Shown here piece after piece: positions 33,056 to 42,714 of a DNA stretch of 64,000 bases (position 1 is the stretch's first letter; every line of letters begins with the position of its first letter). A program made the position numbers and the translations under genes. The stretch is from positions 1-64,000 of the IMG/VR virus record IMGVR_UViG_3300040771_000047; one strand, given 5' to 3'. The DNA is from a virus. The notes below the pieces were generated by a model, which saw only the letters and a program-made list of their open reading frames with translations, did not search any database and was not told the origin of the DNA.

Positions 33056-33718
33056 ATGGAATCAAATGCAAAAGTTGCTGTTGCAACTCAAGAAGGGGTA
33101 AGAAAAGAAGAAACTTTTCACCCAATTGTAATTAGTAGGCTTTATGTTTCTCCTTATCAAAAAGAAGGAACAAGAACTGTTGAGTTAAAACAGACTGTAG
33201 GAACTAAAACTTTCTATCCTTCAAAGACTGTAACCAGCAACCTTCAAGATAATCCTTTTAATACAGAGGAATTTGGCTTTGAAGAGACAGAGTACGAAAC
33301 AGACTCAGTAAGAGTTGCTTGGGTAGATGTACCTGTTAAGTTATCTGATGCAGTTGTTATTGCTAAATTAAAAAGCATTACTTCTGCTAGACTTTACAGA
33401 ATTTTATCTAACCACCCTATTCTTTCTGACAGACAGGAGTATACTATTGAAAACCCTATTCCAGGAGCAGATATTACTCTTACTTTAGAGAGTATTGCGG
33501 ACAGACAAGCTATTAGATACCCTAAGAACCATGCTACTGATGCAGGGTTATTAATTATGGATGGTAATGGTAAACCACAGTACAAAGCTATTTTCTTTAG
33601 TAAAACTGCTAAAGAAGACATTGACAGAAGAAATGAAGTATCTGATGATTTTTATTCTACGTCAGCTATGAGAGAAGAAATGACAGGAGTTATTTCTCAA
33701 TCAATTACTTCTTTGTAA
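33056..33718 (+). CDS. First protein of the replication block, unknown
   Basis: 220 residues, beta-rich with a central KLSDAVVIAKLKSITSARLYRI helix region and a C-terminal helix. Not recognised. It is monocistronic, being closed by its own terminator. A single-stranded-DNA-binding or replication-accessory role fits the neighbours only. Confidence 0.55.
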   Translation: MESNAKVAVATQEGVRKEETFHPIVISRLYVSPYQKEGTRTVELKQTVGTKTFYPSKTVTSNLQDNPFNTEEFGFEETEYETDSVRVAWVDVPVKLSDAVVIAKLKSITSARLYRILSNHPILSDRQEYTIENPIPGADITLTLESIADRQAIRYPKNHATDAGLLIMDGNGKPQYKAIFFSKTAKEDIDRRNEVSDDFYSTSAMREEMTGVISQSITSL

Positions 33719-33723
33719 CATTA

Positions 33724-33766
33724 AGATTGAGAGTAGGGATTTTTCCTTACTCTCTATCTTTTTTGA
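33724..33766 (+). terminator. Terminator after the 33056 gene
   Basis: Stem GAGAGTAGGG with CCTTACTCTC (one wobble), then TATCTTTTTT. Confidence 0.75.
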
Positions 33767-33795
33767 TTTAGAAATATTGTAAATAAATTATAAAC

Positions 33796-35187
33796 ATGGA
33801 ATTAAAACAAGGGCAAGCAAGAGGTCTTGAAGAAAGTCTTGAGATTTTAGAAACTGAGAAAAGACTAGTTGTTAGAGGTAGTGCAGGTACAGGTAAAACA
33901 TCTATGGTTGATGCTTTAATTGATGCTGCTATAATTAAGTTTGGCATCAGAGGGACAATTGTATGTTCAGCTCCTACTCATAAAGCTTTAGCTATACTGT
34001 CAGGTAAAATACACAATAAAAAAGTAGTTTTTTCTACCATTCATTCTGTATTAAAGTACCAGAAAAAGACTGATAGACTTACTGGAGATGAGTCTTTTGC
34101 TCCTTCTTTTAGTCCTAAGTATCCTCCAATGCAAGGTTTTGGTCTACTACTAATTGATGAAGCATCTATGATAGGTCTGGAAATGCAAAGTTTTATTGAA
34201 ATGTATGCTGGTATTAGATGTATTGTTATTTTTGTAGGAGATGATAAACAATTAAATCCTGTAGGAGAAGAGGACAGTCCTGTATTTATAGGTAAACCTA
34301 CTTTGTATGACAAATTAGAGCAAATTTCTGATGAAACAGTTAAGCCTTACTTCTATGAGAAACTAGGTAAGTGGGTAACTTTCAAACCTTACCCTCAAGT
34401 TGAATTAACTGAGATTATCAGGCAAGGGGAAGGTAATCCAATTATTACTTTAAGTAGAAATATTAGTCTAATTAAAGAAGGTATTAAAGATGTTAATCAA
34501 GAGGGTCAAGGATTTTTGTATACAGAAAACTATGCTAAAATCATTGAAGAACTTGCTGCTGTTAATGGTACAGATGAGTGGAAATATTTAGCTTGGACCA
34601 ACTCTGAGATAGATAGAGTAAACCTGGAAGTTAGAAGGAGAATATACGGAGCCGAGCCAGCCAAAGTTGAATTAGGTGAGAGTATTATTTTTGATGCACC
34701 TTGTGGAAACTTTACAACTAATCAAGAATTAAAAATTGAAAAATTAGACATAGATTATGTTGATTTTGACCAAGTTGTAGAAAATACAGGAAGGCAAACT
34801 GTTAAAAAGAAGATTAAATTAAAGTGTTATATCATTAATGGTAGAAAGACTGATGACTGGGGAGATGGTATAATGAGATGGAAAGGAACTTTTATAATAC
34901 ATGAAAGTGCTGAGAACAATTTAAAACATTTTGTATATTTGCTATCCAATAATTGTAGAAATAGATTATTGGACTATGTAACTAAAAATGAATTTGTAAA
35001 TAGTTTTGCAAAATTTAAATACAATCACGCTATTACAGTACATAAAAGCCAGGGTTCCACTTATAAAAATACTATTATTAATGTTAAGAATATTGGACTT
35101 AACTCTAATTTACAAGAGAAAGAAAGATTATTTTATACAGGAATAACTAGGGCGAGTGATTTATTAATAATATATAACCTAAATTAA
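33796..35187 (+). CDS. SF1 DNA helicase (Dda/RecD-like)
   Basis: 463 residues. Walker A is at 28-35 (GSAGTGKT), motif II is LLIDEASMIG near 117, motif III is VFVGDDKQLNPV near 150, and the C-terminal motifs are HAITVHKSQGSTYKN and FYTGITRAS. The order and the wording match the RecD/Dda group of 5'-3' helicases. It would unwind DNA at replication start or remove bound proteins. It is followed by an OB-fold protein two bases downstream. Confidence 0.85.
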   Translation: MELKQGQARGLEESLEILETEKRLVVRGSAGTGKTSMVDALIDAAIIKFGIRGTIVCSAPTHKALAILSGKIHNKKVVFSTIHSVLKYQKKTDRLTGDESFAPSFSPKYPPMQGFGLLLIDEASMIGLEMQSFIEMYAGIRCIVIFVGDDKQLNPVGEEDSPVFIGKPTLYDKLEQISDETVKPYFYEKLGKWVTFKPYPQVELTEIIRQGEGNPIITLSRNISLIKEGIKDVNQEGQGFLYTENYAKIIEELAAVNGTDEWKYLAWTNSEIDRVNLEVRRRIYGAEPAKVELGESIIFDAPCGNFTTNQELKIEKLDIDYVDFDQVVENTGRQTVKKKIKLKCYIINGRKTDDWGDGIMRWKGTFIIHESAENNLKHFVYLLSNNCRNRLLDYVTKNEFVNSFAKFKYNHAITVHKSQGSTYKNTIINVKNIGLNSNLQEKERLFYTGITRASDLLIIYNLN

Positions 35188-35188
35188 A

Positions 35189-35485
35189 ATGGCAGGACAC
35201 AAACAAATGACTCTTTTAAGAGGAGTTTTGACAGCAATGACTACTCCTTTAGAGATCACTAAGGAGAATGGGTCTAAGATGACCAGAAGTGTATTAACTA
35301 TTGAAACTGTAGATGGGCAAAAAGGTTTCTTTGAAGCTAGAGCTCAAACTATAGAGAGAATTGACAAACTTTCAATTGAAGTAGGGAATAATGTACTAGT
35401 TGGGTATGTGTTTATTGGTTCTGAGAAGAATGATAAACTCTACAATAACTTGTTTATTAATTCTATTTCACATGATGAAAGGTAA
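35189..35485 (+). CDS. DUF3127-like OB-fold (single-strand DNA-binding) protein
   Basis: 98 residues with an OB-fold pattern: MTLLRGVLTAMTTPLEIT, GSKMTRSVLTIETVDGQKG, EVGNNVLVGYVFIGSE, LYNNLFINSI. It resembles the small DUF3127 proteins of Bacteroidota, thought to bind single-stranded DNA. It sits between helicase and polymerase genes. The C-terminus lacks an acidic tail. Confidence 0.6.
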   Translation: MAGHKQMTLLRGVLTAMTTPLEITKENGSKMTRSVLTIETVDGQKGFFEARAQTIERIDKLSIEVGNNVLVGYVFIGSEKNDKLYNNLFINSISHDER

Positions 35486-35882
35486 ATTAACTTCACAAGA
35501 ACTTAGTGATGTGATGATGCAAAGTGTTGCTCTTAGTACTATTTTAGCTGAAAAGTTTGAAATTATGACAGAGAACAATCTTGTTATTCATAAAGCTAAG
35601 CAAAGTTTAAAGACTACTACAGGTTTTCTCAATAATTATGTAGACAAAGTTTTCCAAGTTGATGATGCAGAATCTGAAGAGGGCCAGCACATGAAAACAG
35701 GAGCTAGTCACATAGCAGAACTTACTAATAGAATAGAAACTTCTTTAACTACAGAGAATCTTTTATCTATTAGTGATAGAAAAACTTTGTTACTAAAGAT
35801 TGTAGATAATACATTATTAGAAGCTACAGATAAACACTTGTTGTATGAGCAAATTAGAGATTCAGGAATTATAGACTACTAA
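35472..35882 (+). CDS. Helical protein, unknown
   Basis: 136 residues from ATG 35472 (or the next ATG at 35475), which overlaps the end of the OB-fold gene by 14 bases. I chose this over a far upstream start in a different frame that lies inside the OB-fold gene. The protein is almost all helix. Not recognised. Confidence 0.5.
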   Translation: MMKGKLTSQELSDVMMQSVALSTILAEKFEIMTENNLVIHKAKQSLKTTTGFLNNYVDKVFQVDDAESEEGQHMKTGASHIAELTNRIETSLTTENLLSISDRKTLLLKIVDNTLLEATDKHLLYEQIRDSGIIDY

Positions 35883-35886
35883 AATT

Positions 35887-36108
35887 ATGGCACAACTAGA
35901 AATTTTCATTGGCTACATGGGGTTAATTCCTCAGTATCATATAATTAACTACCCTGAATTTAAAATTCCAAGAGACATAAAGGCTAAAACCCATTTTGTA
36001 GAATCTGATAATAAACCTGCTAGACTTAGAAGTAACTTACTTAAGCACCATAATAAATCTAACAAGACGTCTACTAATTATGAAGGTACAGGTTTAAACA
36101 AAAGATAA
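35887..36108 (+). CDS. Small basic protein, unknown
   Basis: 73 residues. A short beta start (MAQLEIFIGYMGLIPQYHII), then a basic disordered C-terminal half. It lies between two replication genes with gaps of two to four bases. Not recognised. Confidence 0.5.
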   Translation: MAQLEIFIGYMGLIPQYHIINYPEFKIPRDIKAKTHFVESDNKPARLRSNLLKHHNKSNKTSTNYEGTGLNKR

Positions 36109-36110
36109 TT

Positions 36111-38054
36111 ATGGAATATACAGTATTTGATTTAGAATCAAATGGATTACTAGATGAAGTAACTGTAATCCATTGTCTTTCTTGGTATAAGTCAGATGGT
36201 ACCAGTGGTACTATTGTTGATTACCCTAGTATAGTTGTTTTTATGGGAGAACAAAAAGTCTTGGTTGGTCACAACATAATTCTTTATGATATTCCTGTGA
36301 TAAGAAAAGTGTTAGGAGTTTCTCTTGATTGTATAATGATAGATACTTTGGCTTTATCTTGGTATTTATATCCTACACTTAAAATTCATGGTTTAGAAGC
36401 TTGGGGAGAAAAATTGGGTGTTAAAAAACCTCATATTGTAGATTGGGAAAACCAATCTTTAGCTGACTATATACATAGGTGCGCGACAGATGTTGTTATC
36501 AACACAAAACTATTTAAAAAGCAAATCCAGTACCTAGTTCAAATTTATGAAGGAATAAACATCAACGAATTACTAGAATACTTGACTTTTAAACTTAAGT
36601 GCGCGGAAGAACAAGAAAGAGTTAAGGTTAAAGTTGATGTAAATCATTGTAATAAAGTTTTATTAGAATTAGACCCTGTAATCTCAGAAAGAGTATATGC
36701 ATTAGAGTATGCTATGCCTGAAATTATTAAGTATAGAATAGTGATGAAACCTAATAAAATGTACAAAAAGGATGAATCTTTATCTGCTGCTGGAGTCAAA
36801 TGGTTAGAACTATTGTTTGAACATGAGTTAGATGCCAACCATGAAGAACCTATTAAAGTAGTAAAGACAAAAGAAAAGCCTAAAGCTTCTTCTGTCCCTC
36901 AACTTAAGAAATGGTTGTTTACTTTAGGATGGGAACCTACTATATTCAAGTATGTTAAAGGTAAAACTTATAATGACCCTGTTAGAAAAGTTCCTCAAAT
37001 CAGTGATAAAGATGGTAAAATTTGCAGAGATATAAAAAGATTGTACATAGGACATCCATATTTGGAAAACCTGGAAAGTCTTTTTATGCTTAAGCACCGA
37101 CAAACTACCTTAAAAGGTTTTATAGAATGTGCAAACTCCAATGGCTATATGAAAGCTCAAGTTGGAGGTCTTACTAATACTTTAAGATTTAAGCATAAGA
37201 AACCTATAGCTAACCTACCTTCAGTTTTTAAACCTTATGGTAAAGAAATTAGAGGAGCTATTGTTATTCCTGATAATAGATTTTTGTTTGCTGGTAGTGA
37301 TATGGAAGCATTAGAGGATACTACTAAGCAACATTATATGTATTTCTATGACCCTGAATATGTTACACAGATGAGAGTTCCAGGATTTGACCCTCATCTC
37401 GATATTGCCTTGCAAGGTAAGATGCTTACATTAGAACAGGTTGAAGCTCACAAAGCTGGAACTGAAGATCATTCTAATGTAAGAAAAGATGCCAAGCAAG
37501 TTAATTTTGGTGCAGTCTATGGAGTTGGCCCGCCCAAATTATCTATGACTACAGGGTGGGAATTAGAGAAATCTACAGCTATGTTAGCAGCTTATTGGGA
37601 AAGAAATAAAGCAGTAAAACAAGTTGCTGCAGACATTACAGTAAAAATATTTCACAAAGATGGTACTATCTTTAACTATGTTGCAAAGAACATAACTGCA
37701 CTTGCTAGAAAAGATATGAATGCCTTTGAAGAAACTATTAAAACTATGTGGTTATATAATCCTGTTTCTAAATTTTGGTACTCTCTAAGGTATATAAAAG
37801 ACATATTTTCTACCTTAAATCAAGGTACAGGTGTGTACTGTTTTGATACTTGGGTAGGCTTTGTCAGAGAAAAAGGAATTAAAATCTGTCTACAATACCA
37901 TGATGAAATCTTGTTACCATTTCTTAAACAATACTCTGAAAGAGTTAAAGAAGCTTTACAGTTATCTATTACTCAAACTAATGAGAAGTTACAACTCAAT
38001 GTACCTTTGGCAATATCTGTAGACTTAGGTGTCACTTATGCAGCTTGCCATTAG
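36111..38054 (+). CDS. DNA polymerase, family A, with proofreading exonuclease
   Basis: 647 residues. The 3'-5' exonuclease domain has motif I (FDLESNG, D7 and E9), motif II (VGHNIILYDIPVI) and motif III (a Cys-rich ATDVVINTKLF). The polymerase domain has motif A (GSDMEALEDTTKQHY), motif B (RKDAKQVNFGAVYGVG) and motif C (LQYHDEILL). Length and layout resemble T7 DNA polymerase and other phage family A enzymes. It is the replicative polymerase of the phage, presumably acting with the DnaB-like helicase and primase further along. Confidence 0.9.
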   Translation: MEYTVFDLESNGLLDEVTVIHCLSWYKSDGTSGTIVDYPSIVVFMGEQKVLVGHNIILYDIPVIRKVLGVSLDCIMIDTLALSWYLYPTLKIHGLEAWGEKLGVKKPHIVDWENQSLADYIHRCATDVVINTKLFKKQIQYLVQIYEGININELLEYLTFKLKCAEEQERVKVKVDVNHCNKVLLELDPVISERVYALEYAMPEIIKYRIVMKPNKMYKKDESLSAAGVKWLELLFEHELDANHEEPIKVVKTKEKPKASSVPQLKKWLFTLGWEPTIFKYVKGKTYNDPVRKVPQISDKDGKICRDIKRLYIGHPYLENLESLFMLKHRQTTLKGFIECANSNGYMKAQVGGLTNTLRFKHKKPIANLPSVFKPYGKEIRGAIVIPDNRFLFAGSDMEALEDTTKQHYMYFYDPEYVTQMRVPGFDPHLDIALQGKMLTLEQVEAHKAGTEDHSNVRKDAKQVNFGAVYGVGPPKLSMTTGWELEKSTAMLAAYWERNKAVKQVAADITVKIFHKDGTIFNYVAKNITALARKDMNAFEETIKTMWLYNPVSKFWYSLRYIKDIFSTLNQGTGVYCFDTWVGFVREKGIKICLQYHDEILLPFLKQYSERVKEALQLSITQTNEKLQLNVPLAISVDLGVTYAACH

Positions 38055-38072
38055 GATTAATATGAACCTTTC

Positions 38073-38115
38073 CAATGTATGTTTATACATTGTTGCTTAC
38101 AGTAAACTACTGTAA
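38073..38115 (+). promoter_or_regulatory. Two adjacent eight-base hairpins
   Basis: CAATGTAT-GTTT-ATACATTG (38073-38092) and TTACAGTA-AAC-TACTGTAA (38097-38115) lie between polymerase and SF2 helicase genes. Neither is followed by a T run, so they look like mRNA processing or stabilising elements. Confidence 0.45.
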
Positions 38116-38146
38116 ACATACCAACACGTTACTTAAAAATTTTGTT

Positions 38147-39424
38147 ATGAAAAAGATATTTAAACAATTAGACGTTTTTATTAAGAAAACTAGCTCTATT
38201 ATTGATGTTGCAGATGAAGTAGAAATACTTAGGAAGCAATTAAAGAAGGAAGAAGACATTGTATTATTTGTAAATGCAGTTAGAGAAAGAGTTCAATTTG
38301 AAGCTTTCAATGCTGTAGTTAATAATAATGGTAGAGGATTAATAGCTATGGCTACTGGTGCAGGTAAATCTAGAGTAGGTGTAATGCTTGCTAGATGGTA
38401 TGCTCCTAATGATTTAGGGACTAACCTTGGACTTGTAGTCCCTACTGAAAAACTTAGAGATGAAAATTGGAAAGAAGAATTTGACAAATGGGGTGCCACT
38501 GAATTGTGGAGTAAAACACTAAGACTATGTTATGCTTCAGCTTCTAAAATAGACTCTTATTACATTGACTTATTGATTCTTGATGAAGGGCATAATATTA
38601 CTGCTTTATCATCTGAAATCTTTAAGAATAATAAAGTAAAGAATGTAGTACTACTTACCGCTACTCCACCTACAAGTGTAGATAAGCTTGAAATATTACA
38701 AGAGTTAGACATACCTTTGGTGTACCATCTTACTTTAGATGTTGCAGTTAAACTAGGATTTGTAGCTCCGTATAGGATTACTGTAGTTTACACTGAATTA
38801 GATGCTGTTGAGAAATATGTAGTAGCCGGTAACAAACTTAAACCTTTTTATCAAACTGAAAAGGCTAATTATGATTATCTTACTCTTGTTATTGACACAT
38901 ATAAAGAAAAAGTGTCTCCTACTTTTCAAGAAAGAGAAAGAAACAAGTTTGCTATTCTTAAAAGGATGCATTCTATCTATAGTTACAAAAGTAAAACTTT
39001 AGCTGCTAAGTTTATCCTAGATAACCTTATACCTAAAGATGATAGAACTCTTATCTTTTGTGGAGGTATACCTCAAGCTGAAGCTCTTTCTGACCATTTT
39101 TACCATTCTAAGACCAATAGTAAATCTTACGATTTGTTTAAATCAGAGAAAGTAAACAGGTTGTCTTGTGTAAAAGCTATTAATGAAGGACATAATTTTC
39201 CTGGTATTGATAGTGGTGTAATAGTTCAGATAAATTCTAAAGAAAAAGACTTAATTCAAAGACTTGGTAGACTTCTTAGATTTAGACCTGGACATGAAGG
39301 ACATCTTTACATTGTAGTAATTAAAGGGACTCAAGATGAAGTGTGGTTAAATAATGCATTATTAAACTTTGACAGTACTAGAATAGAATACACTGACTTT
39401 AAAACCTTAAAAGATAACCAATGA
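38147..39424 (+). CDS. SF2 DNA helicase
   Basis: 425 residues from the ATG at 38147; an upstream ATG would start before the hairpins. Motif I is LIAMATGAGKSRVGV, motif II LLILDEGHNI (DEGH), motif III VVLLTATPP, motif VI QRLGRLLRFRPG. This is the helicase core of the UvsW/RecG-like or DEAH-type SF2 enzymes used in recombination and fork repair. The gene ends in TGA overlapping the next ATG. Confidence 0.85.
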   Translation: MKKIFKQLDVFIKKTSSIIDVADEVEILRKQLKKEEDIVLFVNAVRERVQFEAFNAVVNNNGRGLIAMATGAGKSRVGVMLARWYAPNDLGTNLGLVVPTEKLRDENWKEEFDKWGATELWSKTLRLCYASASKIDSYYIDLLILDEGHNITALSSEIFKNNKVKNVVLLTATPPTSVDKLEILQELDIPLVYHLTLDVAVKLGFVAPYRITVVYTELDAVEKYVVAGNKLKPFYQTEKANYDYLTLVIDTYKEKVSPTFQERERNKFAILKRMHSIYSYKSKTLAAKFILDNLIPKDDRTLIFCGGIPQAEALSDHFYHSKTNSKSYDLFKSEKVNRLSCVKAINEGHNFPGIDSGVIVQINSKEKDLIQRLGRLLRFRPGHEGHLYIVVIKGTQDEVWLNNALLNFDSTRIEYTDFKTLKDNQ

Positions 39425-39633
39425 TTACAAAATTTTTACAATTTACAAATAGTAAATTAAAAGCAGTGGATAAGCAAATTCTTCTTACAATTGATAACCC
39501 AGGTTCTATTGTTAGTCATAAAAAAACAATGGTAATCCACCCTGAGAATAAGACTTTCACTCAAGAAGAAACACAAAAAATAACTGAATTATTAACTAAA
39601 ACTAAAGAAAATGGAAATAAATCCAATGATTAG
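39421..39633 (+). CDS. Small protein, unknown
   Basis: 70 residues, basic and beta-rich at the start, acidic helix at the end. Both ends overlap the neighbours. Not recognised. Confidence 0.5.
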   Translation: MITKFLQFTNSKLKAVDKQILLTIDNPGSIVSHKKTMVIHPENKTFTQEETQKITELLTKTKENGNKSND

Positions 39634-40159
39634 AGAAACTTTAAGAAGTTTTAGTATTACTGAGGAAGATGGTATAGCATATTTGCTTTCTATTTACTTT
39701 GATTGTAGACCTTCTTATGTACCTACTATTTTAGTTCAAAAGATGAATGTTACTAATATTCTTGGTTTAGATGATGATAGACTTTTGAAATGGAATATCC
39801 CATTGTTTGACACAACTGTAGAAGGTATAGGTAAATGGGACTGGGTACATCTTTGGATGGAAGGTTTTGCTAGAATTAATAAGTCTAGAAAAGGTACTAA
39901 ATCTACTTGTGTATCAAGAATGAAGATATTTTTCTCTCAAAATCCTGATGTAAGAAAAGAAGAAGTACTTGGTGCCACTGAATTATACTTTAGAAGTGTA
40001 AGTGATCCAGAATATATTTTTACTTCACACTATTTCATATTTAAAGACAAAGGTGCAAACAGAACTTCTGCACTAGAACAATGGATAGAGACTTACAGGG
40101 AGTCTGTACAAGAAACACCTACTAGTAATAGAGTACACATTTCAAATCAAATGCAATAA
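39611..40159 (+). CDS. Replication-block protein of unknown function
   Basis: 182 residues, helical, with WIPLFDTT and KWDWVHLWMEGFARINKS in the middle. It overlaps the previous and next genes. A helicase-loader role would fit its place just before the DnaB-like gene, but no motif proves it. Confidence 0.5.
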   Translation: MEINPMIRETLRSFSITEEDGIAYLLSIYFDCRPSYVPTILVQKMNVTNILGLDDDRLLKWNIPLFDTTVEGIGKWDWVHLWMEGFARINKSRKGTKSTCVSRMKIFFSQNPDVRKEEVLGATELYFRSVSDPEYIFTSHYFIFKDKGANRTSALEQWIETYRESVQETPTSNRVHISNQMQ

Positions 40160-41295
40160 TGAATGTAATAGAGAAGTTCAACGAAGGACAGAGGGGAACC
40201 AATAAAGGTTTGTCTATGGGAGAAGGATTAAAAGCTATCTCTCTTGCTATTAATGGTATTCAAAAAGCAAGGGTATATACTGTAGCCGCAGGACCTAAAG
40301 TTGGTAAATCTACTTTAGTTGATGTTGGCTTTGCTATAGAACCTTGTTTGGATGCTATGGAAAACAATATTCCTTTTGAGTTGATTTACTTTTCTTATGA
40401 AATTGATAGAGTAAGTAAGGAGTTTGATTTTATTGCTCACTTCATTGCTAGAGATTATGGAATTACAGACATATCTTTAGCAGAAGGAGTTACTTATAAA
40501 GGTGAGAAAACTGTTCCTTTGGAAGCGGGCTATCTTATGGGTCAAGTACAAGACGACAATGGAAAAATTATAAAAGTTAGTCCTGAAGTCTTTACTATGA
40601 TAAAAGCAGTTTACATGAACAGAATTATACCTTTATTTGGTGAATTTGGAGAAGATGGTACTCAGATTAAACCTGGAATCATTACCTTTATAGACAATAG
40701 AGAGAACCCTACAGGAATTAGAAATAAGCTCATTACTCATGCTAAAACTGAAGGAAAGTTTGTCTATGAAAATAGTGTAGGTTCAGGTGGAAAGCAGTTC
40801 CAAAGAATGGTAGGTTACAAGCCAAACAATCCTGCAAAAATGACTCTTATTATTACTGACCACTTAAGAAAACTTATTCTAGAAAGAGGTTTTACCCTCA
40901 AGCAAACAATTGATAAGTTTGCAGAATATTCTACTGAATTAAGAAATAGTTGTGGTTATTCATTTGTCCATATTATCCATTTAAATAGAAATATGGCAGA
41001 TATTAAGAGAATGCAGTATTCTGATGATAGACTTTTTCCAACTGCAGATGATATTAAGGAAACAGGTAACTTAAGTGAAGAAAGTAACTACATATTCACT
41101 ATGTTTAACCCTAATGATGATAAGTACAATCTTAAGAAACATTTTGGTCTAATGCTTAAAGATGTAAAGAATAACTTATTACACCCTAATATCAGAACTA
41201 TTCATTTAGTAGAAAGTAGGCATTGTGCTTACCCTCAACATTTTAGAGTTAACATGTTAGGTGCCACAAAACAATTTAAACAATTAACAATTTAA
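40159..41295 (+). CDS. DnaB-like replicative helicase (RecA-type ATPase)
   Basis: 378 residues. Walker A is at about 48-55 (GPKVGKST), with the Walker B region LIITDHLRKL and the long segment HIIHLNRNMADIKRMQYSDD, ending in a block with KETGNLSEESNYIFTMFNPND. This is the SF4 DnaB-type layout, lacking an obvious N-terminal primase-binding domain. It should move on the lagging strand together with the primase at 43573. Confidence 0.75.
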   Translation: MNVIEKFNEGQRGTNKGLSMGEGLKAISLAINGIQKARVYTVAAGPKVGKSTLVDVGFAIEPCLDAMENNIPFELIYFSYEIDRVSKEFDFIAHFIARDYGITDISLAEGVTYKGEKTVPLEAGYLMGQVQDDNGKIIKVSPEVFTMIKAVYMNRIIPLFGEFGEDGTQIKPGIITFIDNRENPTGIRNKLITHAKTEGKFVYENSVGSGGKQFQRMVGYKPNNPAKMTLIITDHLRKLILERGFTLKQTIDKFAEYSTELRNSCGYSFVHIIHLNRNMADIKRMQYSDDRLFPTADDIKETGNLSEESNYIFTMFNPNDDKYNLKKHFGLMLKDVKNNLLHPNIRTIHLVESRHCAYPQHFRVNMLGATKQFKQLTI

Positions 41296-41300
41296 TTTTT

Positions 41301-42020
41301 ATGTCAGAAGTTCAAGAAGCAGTAACACCTGCAGCAGTTTCAGTAGCACCTTCAAAGGTGAGGTCCATTTGTATAGACACTCTCACAGCTATACAGAATG
41401 AAGAATACATGAGAGACAAAAAGAAAGCAGGACATGATAAGTGGAAGGATTACGGTCAAGACATTTACAGTTTTAATGCTGACTTACAAGCTTTGGGGTT
41501 TGAGTTAATCTTAGTTTTGGGAGAGCCTGGTACAGGTAAATCTTCAGGAATGAGAACTTTACACCACAATAGTAATATCTGGTACAATACAGATAACAAG
41601 AATCCTACTTGGCAAGGTGGTAGAGAAGAATATGGTAGAAAAGTTGCACCGAGAGCACCTTTCCATATTATTCCTAGTACTTATTCTGAGATTATCCAGC
41701 ACATTCAAATGGGTCTTGAAAGAGGTATGTTTGAACAGGATAGGTTTGCTTTTATTAGTGGTCATACTGAAACTTACAAAGTAGGTAATGATACCAAAGA
41801 AAGATTAAAAATTCTTGGTACTATGGGTACTAAAATGCAATTAGAGGGTAAAATGGAATCTGTTTTCTATAGTAGAGTAGAGAAAGTGGGTTCTGATGTA
41901 AGCTTCTTTTTAGAAACTCAGAATAGTGGTTTTAATACTGCTAGAAGTCCTCAAGGTTTATTTGAAGGAAAGATAGAAAATGACTATCAAATGATTTTAG
42001 ATAAACTACTAACTTACTAA
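41301..42020 (+). CDS. RecA/Sak4-like ATPase with permuted motif order
   Basis: 239 residues. A Walker B-like segment (RSICIDTLTAIQNEEYM, about 22-38) comes first, followed by WKDYGQDIYSFNADLQALGF and only then by Walker A (GEPGTGKSSGM, about 76-86). In Sak4/RecA-type ATPases Walker A comes first. The later HTETYKVGND and TARSPQGLFEGKIENDY blocks match Sak4-like proteins. It is probably a circularly permuted single-strand-annealing or recombination ATPase. Confidence 0.6.
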   Translation: MSEVQEAVTPAAVSVAPSKVRSICIDTLTAIQNEEYMRDKKKAGHDKWKDYGQDIYSFNADLQALGFELILVLGEPGTGKSSGMRTLHHNSNIWYNTDNKNPTWQGGREEYGRKVAPRAPFHIIPSTYSEIIQHIQMGLERGMFEQDRFAFISGHTETYKVGNDTKERLKILGTMGTKMQLEGKMESVFYSRVEKVGSDVSFFLETQNSGFNTARSPQGLFEGKIENDYQMILDKLLTY

Positions 42021-42023
42021 AAC

Positions 42024-42230
42024 ATGAGTACTCAAACACAAGAATTAATGCCACTTATAATTGCTATTGCAATATTATTAGGTGTAATTATTGGAGCAAC
42101 ATTTGTTGTTTTAAATACCAAAAGAATCTCTAAACAAGATGAAGAAGAATTTGCAGAGTTTCTTTATAAGAAAGAACTTAGAGCAAGAGATTTGCAAAAA
42201 CAAGCTAAGGATTTAGCAAACAACTATTAA
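42024..42230 (+). CDS. Small membrane protein, unknown
   Basis: 68 residues. One N-terminal hydrophobic helix (about 8-29), then a long charged helix. A membrane anchor for a cytoplasmic coiled coil. Position alone links it to replication. Confidence 0.55.
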   Translation: MSTQTQELMPLIIAIAILLGVIIGATFVVLNTKRISKQDEEEFAEFLYKKELRARDLQKQAKDLANNY

Positions 42231-42255
42231 TTTAAACAATTTTTATACATATATT

Positions 42256-42648
42256 ATGTCAGAATTACAAGAAGGTACTCAACAAGTACAAAGTGAAGCT
42301 ATTGCTCCAAGACCACAAGTTAGAATTTCAGATTGTAAGCGTATGCTTAAAGAAGGTATGGACAGAAAGGCTATTGCAGCTCATTATGGTATTCCTGCTT
42401 CAGCTATGGCTGAGAAAGTTTGGTCACACCCTGAACTAAAGGGATTGAAAACTAAGAAAATCTATGAGATAGATTTGATTGATGACACTCTAGTTGAAGA
42501 AGTTGCAGAAGTTGCGGAACTTGCGGAACTTGCGGAAGTGGTAGATGAAGAGTTAGTTACTACTGAAGCTAATGTTGCTTTTAGTGATATGCAAGCTGAA
42601 GTAGGTGAGACTGAAGTTGCAACTACTGTTAATGATTGGGGAAATTAA
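42256..42648 (+). CDS. Helix-turn-helix protein with acidic repeat tail
   Basis: 130 residues. Residues 21-56 look like a helix-turn-helix (CKRMLKEGMDRKAIAAHYGI). The C-terminal half is acidic with VAE/ELAELAE-type repeats and ends NDWGN. It might bind DNA at an origin or regulate the next gene. Confidence 0.5.
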   Translation: MSELQEGTQQVQSEAIAPRPQVRISDCKRMLKEGMDRKAIAAHYGIPASAMAEKVWSHPELKGLKTKKIYEIDLIDDTLVEEVAEVAELAELAEVVDEELVTTEANVAFSDMQAEVGETEVATTVNDWGN

Positions 42649-42714
42649 TCATAGATTAAAGATTACGCATACAAAAACTAAATTTCAATATTAACAATAA
42701 TAAATTTAAAAATT

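Noticed and set aside
35400-35471. A longer N-terminus for the 35472 gene
   Set aside because: It would lie inside the OB-fold gene in another frame and has no plausible sequence. The ATG at 35472 fits the usual short overlap.
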